Assembly: GCF_000764325.1 (NCBI RefSeq)
Contig: NZ_JMCG01000002.1
Coordinates: forward strand, 1 to 64,000
DNA from: Vibrio navarrensis
Lineage (GTDB): Bacteria > Pseudomonadota > Gammaproteobacteria > Enterobacterales > Vibrionaceae
DNA: 64,000 nucleotides
Direction: 5' to 3'
Shown here: in pieces, positions 57,239 to 64,000 of the stretch
Layout of the letters: each line of letters starts with the position of its first letter
Numbering within the stretch: the first letter of the stretch is position 1
Made by a program: the position numbers and the translations under genes
Notes under the pieces: generated by a model
Told to the model about the DNA's origin: nothing
The model's input: only the letters and a program-made list of their open reading frames with translations
Databases searched by the model: none

Positions 57239-58774
57239 ATGTTTAATCTCACGCTGAACCCAGGCCACTTGAGCCTAAATGAACTGCGCAAAGTAAGCCG
57301 CTCCCCGCTCAAATTGTCCTTGGATGCATCAGCGATTCCAGCGATTGAGGAGAGCACTCAAGTCGTGGATCGCGTTATCGCGGAAAATCGCACCGTGTAC
57401 GGCATCAACACTGGCTTCGGTTTACTGGCCAATACGCGTATCGCCCCAGAAGATCTCGAAACACTGCAACGCAGTATTGTGCTTTCGCATGCTGCGGGAA
57501 TCGGTCAGTTTATGGCAGATGAAACCGTCCGTTTAATGATGGTTTTGAAAATCAACAGCTTGGCTCGCGGCTTCTCCGGCATTCGTTTGAAAGTGATCAA
57601 CATGCTGATCGAACTGGTGAATGCCGAAGTCTACCCTTGCGTACCACAAAAAGGCTCGGTCGGCGCTTCGGGCGATCTCGCGCCGCTGGCTCATATGAGC
57701 ACAGTTTTGCTCGGTGAAGGCCAAGCGCGTCATAACGGCGAAGTCATTTCAGGCTTGGAAGCACTGAAAATCGCCGGACTCGAGCCAATTACGTTGGCAC
57801 CCAAAGAGGGCTTAGCACTTTTGAACGGCACACAGGCGTCTACTGCCTTTGCACTGGAAGGTCTGTTTATTGCAGAAGATCTGTTTGCCTCAGCCACCGT
57901 GTGCGGCGCAATGTCGGTGGAAGCAGCGCTCGGCAGTCGTCGTCCGTTTGACCCGCGCATTCACCGCGTACGCGGTCACCGCAGCCAAATGGATGCCGCA
58001 GCGGCGTATCGTCACTTACTGGAAAACAACAGCGAAATTGGCGATTCCCACAGCAACTGCGAAAAAGTGCAAGATCCATACTCACTACGTTGTCAACCAC
58101 AGGTGATGGGAGCGTGTTTGCAACAGATCCGCAACTCAGCCGAGATATTGCTGGTTGAAGCGAACTCTGTGTCGGATAACCCGTTGGTGTTTGCCGAAGA
58201 CAACGACATCATCTCTGGTGGTAACTTCCACGCAGAACCGGTGGCAATGGCAGCGGATAACCTCGCCTTAGCGATTGCTGAAATCGGCAGTTTGTCAGAG
58301 CGACGTATGGCGCTGCTGATCGACAGCGCGCTGTCGAAGCTTCCTCCTTTCTTGGTAGACAACGGCGGCGTGAACTCAGGCTTTATGATCGCTCAGGTCA
58401 CTGCAGCCGCTCTGGCCAGCGAGAACAAAACCTTGGCTCACCCTGCATCTGTCGACAGTTTACCGACTTCGGCAAATCAGGAAGACCACGTGTCGATGGC
58501 AACCTTTGCGGGGCGCAGACTGCGTGAAATGGGCGAAAATACGCGCGGCATTCTTGCGGTTGAGTATCTCTCCGCTGCGCAAGGGTTGGATTTCCGTGCA
58601 CCGCACAAATCCTCACCACGTATTGAGCAAGCAAAACAGATGTTGCGTGAAAAAGTCGCTTTCTACGATAAAGACCGCTACTTTGCGCCAGATATCGAAA
58701 AAGCCAATGCGTTACTCGCACTGGCGGTACACAACCCACTGATGCCTGAAGCGCTATTGCCCAGCGTTATCTAA
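57239..58774 (+). CDS. hutH: Histidine ammonia-lyase (histidase)
   Basis: This 511-residue enzyme deaminates histidine to urocanate, the first step of the pathway. Ala143-Ser144-Gly145 in [16 protein letters not shown] form the MIO electrophile. Other blocks: [16 protein letters not shown] and [15 protein letters not shown]. Last gene of hutIGUH; terminator follows. Confidence 0.98.
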   Translation: MFNLTLNPGHLSLNELRKVSRSPLKLSLDASAIPAIEESTQVVDRVIAENRTVYGINTGFGLLANTRIAPEDLETLQRSIVLSHAAGIGQFMADETVRLMMVLKINSLARGFSGIRLKVINMLIELVNAEVYPCVPQKGSVGASGDLAPLAHMSTVLLGEGQARHNGEVISGLEALKIAGLEPITLAPKEGLALLNGTQASTAFALEGLFIAEDLFASATVCGAMSVEAALGSRRPFDPRIHRVRGHRSQMDAAAAYRHLLENNSEIGDSHSNCEKVQDPYSLRCQPQVMGACLQQIRNSAEILLVEANSVSDNPLVFAEDNDIISGGNFHAEPVAMAADNLALAIAEIGSLSERRMALLIDSALSKLPPFLVDNGGVNSGFMIAQVTAAALASENKTLAHPASVDSLPTSANQEDHVSMATFAGRRLREMGENTRGILAVEYLSAAQGLDFRAPHKSSPRIEQAKQMLREKVAFYDKDRYFAPDIEKANALLALAVHNPLMPEALLPSVI

Positions 58775-58780
58775 GCGAAG

Positions 58781-58813
58781 AAAGCCGAGAGAGTTGCGAT
58801 TCTCTCGGCTTTT
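58781..58813 (+). terminator. hut operon terminator
   Basis: Stem aaagccgagaga / tctctcggctttt with a short loop, 7 nt after the hutH stop. Confidence 0.92.
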
Positions 58814-58938
58814 CACCTGCTTGATTCATCTTTTGCATATAAATCCGTGAGCACATCGCAATCTTGACACTGGATGGACCATTGACCTCTCAAAGTTGGC
58901 ATATAATCCACGGCAGTTTAAGTTATGTCAGATGAAGT

Positions 58939-59664
58939 ATGTTTCTAGCACCTTATTTTTCAAGCAACCAACGACAATTCCAGTTTACCCGCGAACAGGC
59001 AAGCCACTTTGCCAAAAAGGTCGCCGGTGATTTCAACCCTATCCATGATGAAGACAGCAAACGCTTTTGCGTACCCGGCGATCTGCTTTTTGCTGTGCTA
59101 TTGCGTAAAGAGGGCGTGAGCCAGAAAATGCGTTTCGACTTCTCTGGGATGGTCAGCGATGGCGTTGCACTGCACATTGAAAATAAGTGTGAGAAAGAGA
59201 GCGCAGTGGTCGATGCCGCAGGCAAAGAGTATTTGCATATGCAGCGTGAAGGCCAAGTGAATCACAATCCCGAATTTATCAAGCATGTGGTCACCAACTA
59301 CGTTCAATTCTCTGGAATGAACTTCCCGCACATTATGGTGCCGTTGATGGAAGAGCAGCAGATGATGATCAACTGCCAGCGCCCTTTGGTCATTTACGAG
59401 AGCATGGAAGTGGAATTTAGCCGTCTCGACCTGACCCACCCTGAAGTGGAATTTACTGGCGCAACATTTGACGTCGATGGCAAACGTGGTGTAGTCACCA
59501 TGAACTTTGCGTTTAAAGAAGAAGGTGAAGTGGTTGGCCATGGCATCAAACGAATGGTCGCCAGCGGCTTGAAGCCTTACGACCAAGAAGCAGTGGACGA
59601 TTTAGTCAATCGCTTTCATTTGCGTAAAGAAGAGTTCTTGCAACGTTTTGCCGCGGCGGCTTAA
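58939..59664 (+). CDS. DUF3581 family protein
   Basis: This 241-residue soluble protein has ASHFAKKVAGDFNPIHDEDSKRF near the N terminus, resembling the catalytic stretch of hot-dog-fold MaoC-type dehydratases. I recognise the family as DUF3581, found in vibrios and relatives. It is monocistronic, with a terminator at 59681. Enzyme activity is conjecture. Confidence 0.85.
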   Translation: MFLAPYFSSNQRQFQFTREQASHFAKKVAGDFNPIHDEDSKRFCVPGDLLFAVLLRKEGVSQKMRFDFSGMVSDGVALHIENKCEKESAVVDAAGKEYLHMQREGQVNHNPEFIKHVVTNYVQFSGMNFPHIMVPLMEEQQMMINCQRPLVIYESMEVEFSRLDLTHPEVEFTGATFDVDGKRGVVTMNFAFKEEGEVVGHGIKRMVASGLKPYDQEAVDDLVNRFHLRKEEFLQRFAAAA

Positions 59665-59680
59665 CCAAGCGAAATGATAA

Positions 59681-59700
59681 AAGGGGCCATTTGGCCCCTT
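59681..59700. terminator. Terminator after DUF3581 gene
   Basis: Stem aaggggccat / (tt)ggcccctt followed by gctcttttt; it may serve both converging genes. Confidence 0.9.
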
Positions 59701-59735
59701 GCTCTTTTTGGCTAACTATTTACTGAGTTGACCCT

Positions 59736-61328
59736 TTATCCACGACGACGTAGCAAACCAGCTAACAGCGCAAGGCCGATAAAGCCGAGTGAACCGCCTG
59801 AAGATGAGCCTGATGAAGCATTGTTGCTGGTGGAGAACTTGAGATTACTTAATGTGGCAATGTCACTACCCTCTGTGACTTCTTCATCCTTCATGCTGAC
59901 AAAACTGACTTCGTTCGAAGCTTGGTCGAGAGTTAAGGTTTGCGTCCCTCTTACATTATTGCCGCTAAAGAACGCTTTTTGCTTACCATTAACGTAAACT
60001 TTCAAACCGTCATATTCCGCTTCAGAATCAACCGAATAGCTGAAACTCAAGTAACCTTTTTCCAGCCCCTTGACCACCAGCGTAGATTCTTCACCATGGG
60101 TAATTGCCGCAGATTGAAGTGTGCCATTATTAGCAGACCAAGGCTTCTCACTACTAAACACGCCACTGTTGGCCATCGAAAAGAGCGAGGCGACATCATT
60201 TGCGGCAAGAGCAATCCCTGTATAGGCCAATTCCATCTTAATCTCCGGCACCAGATTCGAATCTGATTGCATTGTCAGTTGCGCGCTCGTCGACTTAGCA
60301 GAATTCACGCCGATTGTGCCTTTGATAATGCAGCGCTCGCCATTGTTTAAGGGCACTGCGCTACACTGGTCGTCTAAAATGGTAACACCGGAGTTGCTCT
60401 TGAGATTAAACGTCATTGTTTGAGTTGAATTGTTGCTCACCACAAATTCGTGGGCAATGTCCGAAAATTCCACATAGCCCAAGTCATGGTATTGGGTAAA
60501 ATCGACCCCAGCCGTTCGAGACTTGACCCAAGAGAGCAAGTTGCCTACGTTGGCATACACACCGTACGCATTGGCTTGAGCGCATCCGTTCCCCCAACTC
60601 ACCACCCCGACTTGAATCTTAGAGCTGTTCCCGAGCGCCCAGATAGGGCCGCCGCTGTCACCCTGACAAGAATCCTTGCCACCTTGAGCGTAGCCTGCAC
60701 AGAACGCATCATCGCCAACATTCTGGTAGCCATTACCGAGCGCGCGACAAACATCACTGTCTACCAGCGGCACATTGACTTGGTGCAGCGCATCGGGATA
60801 ATCTGGGTTACCCGTTGCATCACGGTTCCCCCAGCCAATCACTGTCAGCTCTTCACCCGGCCCAAGGGAATCAAAATAGGACTGGTTGGCAAGTGTTGCC
60901 CCGCTAATGTTTGGCTTGGTTTTAAGCTGTAAAATGGCAATATCAAAGCCAGAAGTCACCGCATTATACGCTTCATGAACGTAAATACGCTCAACATCGG
61001 CGGTAGCACCCTGCGTACCCGCTTGAGAGAGCTCGGTGAGACCAATCGCGACTTTCAACGAATTAGCTTGAGAATGATGGACACAGTGCGCAGCGGTCAC
61101 CACATAGCCATTACCGATATAGTTTCCGCCACAAAATCGCCCTTTATAAACGCTTTCTGCGTCAGCACGGTAGAGGACAGCCATCGTCGGCCAAGTCCCC
61201 GCTTGTGCCACTTCTCCACCGATAATACGCTCTTCAACGTGAGTTACAGGTTTGGCAATCACAAGAGTGCTTGAGGTAAAAAGGCCAGATAGAATCAAAA
61301 CATTGCTGACGACGCTTTTCTTAAGCAT
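59736..61328 (-). CDS. Secreted trypsin-like serine protease with GlyGly-CTERM tail
   Basis: The protein is 530 aa from ATG 61328 (AAGGAAG ribosome site), similar in plan to the Ves proteases of V. cholerae. Parts: a signal peptide (about 1-25), a short propeptide, then mature trypsin from IIGGEVAQAGTWPTMAVL. The triad is His in TAAHCVHH, Asp in GFDIAILQL and Ser in CQGDSGGPIW. An all-beta C-terminal domain follows (about 280-500). The tail is a Ser/Gly linker, GGSLGFIGLALLAGLL and RRRG, the GlyGly-CTERM sorting signal handled by rhombosortase. Likely exported by the type II system. Confidence 0.95.
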   Translation of the reverse strand: MLKKSVVSNVLILSGLFTSSTLVIAKPVTHVEERIIGGEVAQAGTWPTMAVLYRADAESVYKGRFCGGNYIGNGYVVTAAHCVHHSQANSLKVAIGLTELSQAGTQGATADVERIYVHEAYNAVTSGFDIAILQLKTKPNISGATLANQSYFDSLGPGEELTVIGWGNRDATGNPDYPDALHQVNVPLVDSDVCRALGNGYQNVGDDAFCAGYAQGGKDSCQGDSGGPIWALGNSSKIQVGVVSWGNGCAQANAYGVYANVGNLLSWVKSRTAGVDFTQYHDLGYVEFSDIAHEFVVSNNSTQTMTFNLKSNSGVTILDDQCSAVPLNNGERCIIKGTIGVNSAKSTSAQLTMQSDSNLVPEIKMELAYTGIALAANDVASLFSMANSGVFSSEKPWSANNGTLQSAAITHGEESTLVVKGLEKGYLSFSYSVDSEAEYDGLKVYVNGKQKAFFSGNNVRGTQTLTLDQASNEVSFVSMKDEEVTEGSDIATLSNLKFSTSNNASSGSSSGGSLGFIGLALLAGLLRRRG

Positions 61329-61482
61329 GTGACTTCCTTGTATTCTAATCGCCTGACAGGTAACAATTAACACGCAGATGTAAGTGACTTCACGTTCAAT
61401 ATATAAAGGGATACTCTATCAACGCCCAAAATACAAATATGACTACCATGACGATATAGCGACAGCTTCCAACCGCCGACCA

Positions 61483-61944
61483 TCAAATCCAGCGTCTAAC
61501 TTTTTGTTTATATTGCAAATAAGCCGAACCAAACCGCTTTTCTAACGCACGTTCTTCGGGCTCGATCTGAAAGCGATTCATATACAACACAAACAAAGGA
61601 GCAAACGCAAAAGTGATAGCATTTTGCAACCAGCAAGCATACGAGAGTAACAGTAGCAACAGCGCCAAATACATCGGGTTGCGGCTGTAAGCAAAAATGC
61701 CACTCGCTACCACAGTTGAGGCCGTCTCTGGTTTGACTGGATTGACTGTTGTTTTTGCCTTACGAAACTCTCTCACACCCGCAATACCAATGACACCGGA
61801 AAGTCCGAACGGCAGCAAGGCGCTCACACGGGGAAACGTCAAGCGCAGCAAAGGCTCAGCCAGCCATAGGTCAACGGCGAACATGCCTGTGCACATCAGC
61901 AAGAAAACCGCTACCGGGGGAATTTTGAGCTCTAACTTACGCAT
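61483..61944 (-). CDS. Isoprenylcysteine carboxyl methyltransferase-like membrane protein
   Basis: The protein is 153 aa from ATG 61944 (GGAGAAG ribosome site), with four likely TM helices. The C-terminal motif VVASGIFAYSRNPMYLALLLLLLSYACW...RFQIEPEERALEKRFGSAYLQYKQKVRRWI is characteristic of the ICMT/PEMT-like methyltransferase family (SAM-binding). Substrate unknown. The ribosome site lies next to the terminator of the upstream gene, so it probably has its own promoter or depends on read-through. Confidence 0.9.
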   Translation of the reverse strand: MRKLELKIPPVAVFLLMCTGMFAVDLWLAEPLLRLTFPRVSALLPFGLSGVIGIAGVREFRKAKTTVNPVKPETASTVVASGIFAYSRNPMYLALLLLLLSYACWLQNAITFAFAPLFVLYMNRFQIEPEERALEKRFGSAYLQYKQKVRRWI

Positions 61945-61960
61945 AACTTCTCCAAAAAAT

Positions 61961-61981
61961 AACCCGGCTAAGCGCCGGGTT
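61961..61981 (-). terminator. Terminator after ydiJ-like gene
   Basis: Stem aacccggc / gccgggtt with a T-rich run on the minus strand, 7 nt past the stop of the oxidoreductase and immediately before the ribosome site of the next gene. Confidence 0.88.
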
Positions 61982-61987
61982 GTGGTA

Positions 61988-64000
61988 TTACAGAATGCTG
62001 AGCAGCGCTTGAATCGGGTGCATCTGCTTCGTGCCTTCAAAACGTTTTACTTGGCTACGGCATGAATAGCCAGTAATCAAGCAACGTTCCTTAGGCAGCC
62101 CCTCTAAGCTTGGCTTCCAGCTCAGCGCATAGATATCTTTCGACATCTGCAGTTTGTCACTTTCATGGCCGAAGGTTCCCGCCATACCGCAGCAGCCTAC
62201 CGGAACCGTCTGCAGCACAGCGCCAAAGTGGCTAAAGATAGCGCCCCACTCTTTTTCCGCATTTGGCAGCTTGGTTTTCTCCGTGCAGTGGGCAAAGAGA
62301 TACCAAGGCTGGCTATCTTCGGCGGTGAGAGAAAACTCTTTTAGGCGTGGCAACAACCACTCGTGCGCGGTAAGCACTTGGAACTCGCCGCGTTTATCGG
62401 CCAGGATTTCGTTGTACTCATCACGGTAACAGAGCACCAGGGCCGGATCGACGCCAACCATAGGGATACCAAGATCGGCCACCATAGTAAGGAATTTTGC
62501 GGTATCTGCCGCCGTCGCGGCAAAACGTTTCAAGAATCCTTTGATGTGCTGCGCTTTGCCATTGGGCTTAAAGGGCAACAACACTGGCGTTTTACCCAGC
62601 TTGATGGCCAAGCTGGCAAAATCTTCCACCACTTGTGCATCGTAATAGCTGGTAAAGGGATCTTGCACAATCAGCACATGATTGCCTTTTTCCTCAGAAG
62701 ACAACGCATTGAGCGCCTGCAGATCAAAGCTCTTCAACGTGGTGAGTCTCTGTTTCAGCGTCGGCACAGATAGCAGCGGCGTATCGACGTAACCAACCGT
62801 TTTTTCCGTCAGGCTTTGCACCCAAGACTGAGAAATAACACCGTTGACCAACTTGGGCGCTTTGCCCATCAGCGGCAATAAACTCTCTATGTTGGCAACT
62901 AAGTAATCTTTCGCTGGGCGCTGATAACGACTGTGGTAAATATTGAGGAATCGCGAGCGGAAACTCGGCACATCCACTTTGATCGGACATTGGCTGGCAC
63001 ACGCTTTACAAGCTAAACAGCCGTTCATCGCTTCGTACACTTCGTGCGAAAAATCATACTCATGACGCTTATTGATCGAGTTTCTCACTCTATCCAATAA
63101 ACTTTTCACCGTGGGCGAGCCAGCGACAAGCTGCTGTTCCAAATCAAGAATATCAATGCCTTGTTCCGTCAACTGGCGTAGCCATTCACGCACTAAGCCC
63201 GCACGCCCTTTAGGCGAGTGGCGACGATCGGCGGTGACCTTCATGGAGGGGCACATCGGCGAGCTGGTGTCGTAGTTAAAGCACAAACCGTTGCCGTTAC
63301 ATTCCATTGCCTGTTTAAAGCTGTCTCGCACCTTGACGTCAATTTGCCGATCGTAATAACCCCGTTTGGTATCGGACACTTTCACCAGAGGTTCGTCACT
63401 CTCGAGCGGCGTACAGATTTTACCCGGATTCATTTTGTTATGCGGGTCAAACGCCGACTTGATGCGTCTGAGCTCGGTAAACAGCTCCTCACCAAAAAAT
63501 TCCGGGCCGTATTCGGAACGGAAACCTTTGCCGTGTTCACCCCACATCAAACCGCCGTACTTAGACACCAGCTTGACCACTTCATCGGATATCTGCTTCA
63601 TCAGCAGCTCTTGCTGAGGATCACACAAATCCAGCGCTGGGCGTACGTGCAGCACTCCGGCATCAACGTGACCAAACATGCCATAGTCTAGCTGTTTACT
63701 ATCAAGCAATTGACGAAACTCAGCAATAAAGTCGGCGAGGTTTTCCGGTGGCACACAAGTGTCTTCCGTAAAAGCAACAGGTTTAGCGCGCCCTTTCGCA
63801 GCCCCTAGCAAGCCCACCGCTTTTTTGCGCATGTTGTAAATTCGACCAATGCTGGCCAGATCATCACACACTTGGTAGCCAATAATGCCCGCTTCGCCAT
63901 TTGCCAACATCTCATCTAAGCGAGCGACCAACGCGTTCACCTGCTCGCTGACCTCTTGCGGATTTTGCCCGGCATACTCAACCATGTTGATGCCCAACAT
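61988..64000 (-). CDS. FAD- and Fe-S-containing oxidoreductase, YdiJ-like (5' end outside window)
   Basis: The 670 visible residues are the C-terminal part of a roughly 1000-residue fusion. The end of the FAD-linked oxidase domain (QLDYGMFGHVDAGVLHVRP ... WGEHGKGFRSEYGPEFFGEELFTELRRIKSAFDPHNKMNPGKI) is followed by a 4Fe-4S module (CNGNGLC and CLACKACASQCPIKVD) and CCG-type Cys clusters (VGCCGMAGTFGHE and TGYSCRSQVKRFEG). YdiJ-type enzymes oxidise D-2-hydroxy acids such as D-2-hydroxyglutarate or D-lactate. The window edge cuts the 5' part. Confidence 0.93.
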   Translation of the reverse strand: MLGINMVEYAGQNPQEVSEQVNALVARLDEMLANGEAGIIGYQVCDDLASIGRIYNMRKKAVGLLGAAKGRAKPVAFTEDTCVPPENLADFIAEFRQLLDSKQLDYGMFGHVDAGVLHVRPALDLCDPQQELLMKQISDEVVKLVSKYGGLMWGEHGKGFRSEYGPEFFGEELFTELRRIKSAFDPHNKMNPGKICTPLESDEPLVKVSDTKRGYYDRQIDVKVRDSFKQAMECNGNGLCFNYDTSSPMCPSMKVTADRRHSPKGRAGLVREWLRQLTEQGIDILDLEQQLVAGSPTVKSLLDRVRNSINKRHEYDFSHEVYEAMNGCLACKACASQCPIKVDVPSFRSRFLNIYHSRYQRPAKDYLVANIESLLPLMGKAPKLVNGVISQSWVQSLTEKTVGYVDTPLLSVPTLKQRLTTLKSFDLQALNALSSEEKGNHVLIVQDPFTSYYDAQVVEDFASLAIKLGKTPVLLPFKPNGKAQHIKGFLKRFAATAADTAKFLTMVADLGIPMVGVDPALVLCYRDEYNEILADKRGEFQVLTAHEWLLPRLKEFSLTAEDSQPWYLFAHCTEKTKLPNAEKEWGAIFSHFGAVLQTVPVGCCGMAGTFGHESDKLQMSKDIYALSWKPSLEGLPKERCLITGYSCRSQVKRFEGTKQMHPIQALLSIL

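Noticed and set aside
1..64000. tRNA or rRNA genes
   Set aside because: No cloverleaf or rRNA-like sequence was recognised while reading; a tRNAscan run would settle it.

Overview
The window looks like chromosomal DNA of a Vibrio, most likely Vibrio vulnificus or a close relative. The reasons are the very long array of reverse-oriented integron attC repeats (a chromosomal 'superintegron'), an IntIA-type integrase next to rplT-rpmI-infC-thrS (the usual vibrio location), a tandem glycine riboswitch before a Na+/alanine-glycine symporter, a hutC/hutIGUH cluster and a GlyGly-CTERM trypsin-like protease. The species call is inference.

Region 1 (1-26,850) is superintegron. I count 44 intact attC sites plus one cut by an insertion sequence. 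All have the same orientation, with cassette sense on the minus strand, so the attI end is on the right. Most cassettes (26 of one family, including one partial copy, and 5 of a second) are about 350-bp ORF-poor modules. Gene-bearing cassettes encode two GNAT acetyltransferases, a DUF4144 protein, a VF530/DUF2132 protein, a DJ-1/PfpI-like protein, a putative lipoprotein, small membrane or secreted proteins, and two near-identical relBE-type toxin-antitoxin pairs on the opposite strand. The most striking cassette (11,879-14,007) carries no protein gene: it holds a complete type I-F-like CRISPR array (31 repeats, 30 spacers) with an AT-rich leader and no cas genes in the window. An IS66-family element (24,137-26,512) sits near the attI end. 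It lacks a target duplication and joins two unrelated cassette fragments, and the right-hand fragment is an exact 341-bp copy of a cassette at 11,041-11,381.

Region 2 (26,850-45,660) is ordinary chromosomal DNA lying between the array and its integrase: gnd-pgl-zwf (oxidative pentose phosphate pathway), a CitAB/DcuSR-type two-component system, a TolC/HlyD/ABC-2 permease export operon without an ATPase gene, small membrane proteins, the riboswitch-controlled AGCS symporter, a LysE-family exporter, an M32 carboxypeptidase and a maltose-type O-acetyltransferase.

Region 3 (45,860-64,000) starts with a perfect LexA-type palindrome and intIA, then rplT, rpmI, infC (ATT start) and thrS on the minus strand. 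It continues with a DUF3187 outer-membrane protein, a Spo0M-family protein, hutC and hutI-hutG-hutU-hutH (histidine to glutamate), a DUF3581 protein, the secreted serine protease, an isoprenylcysteine-methyltransferase-like membrane protein, and the C-terminal two-thirds of a YdiJ-like FAD/Fe-S oxidoreductase that runs off the window.

As a system, IntIA (SOS-inducible by its LexA box) should excise and insert the cassettes of region 1. Because the CRISPR array is enclosed by attC sites in the normal way, it should be movable like any other cassette. That combination, together with the 19-kb gap between integrase and array, is the most interesting aspect of the window.
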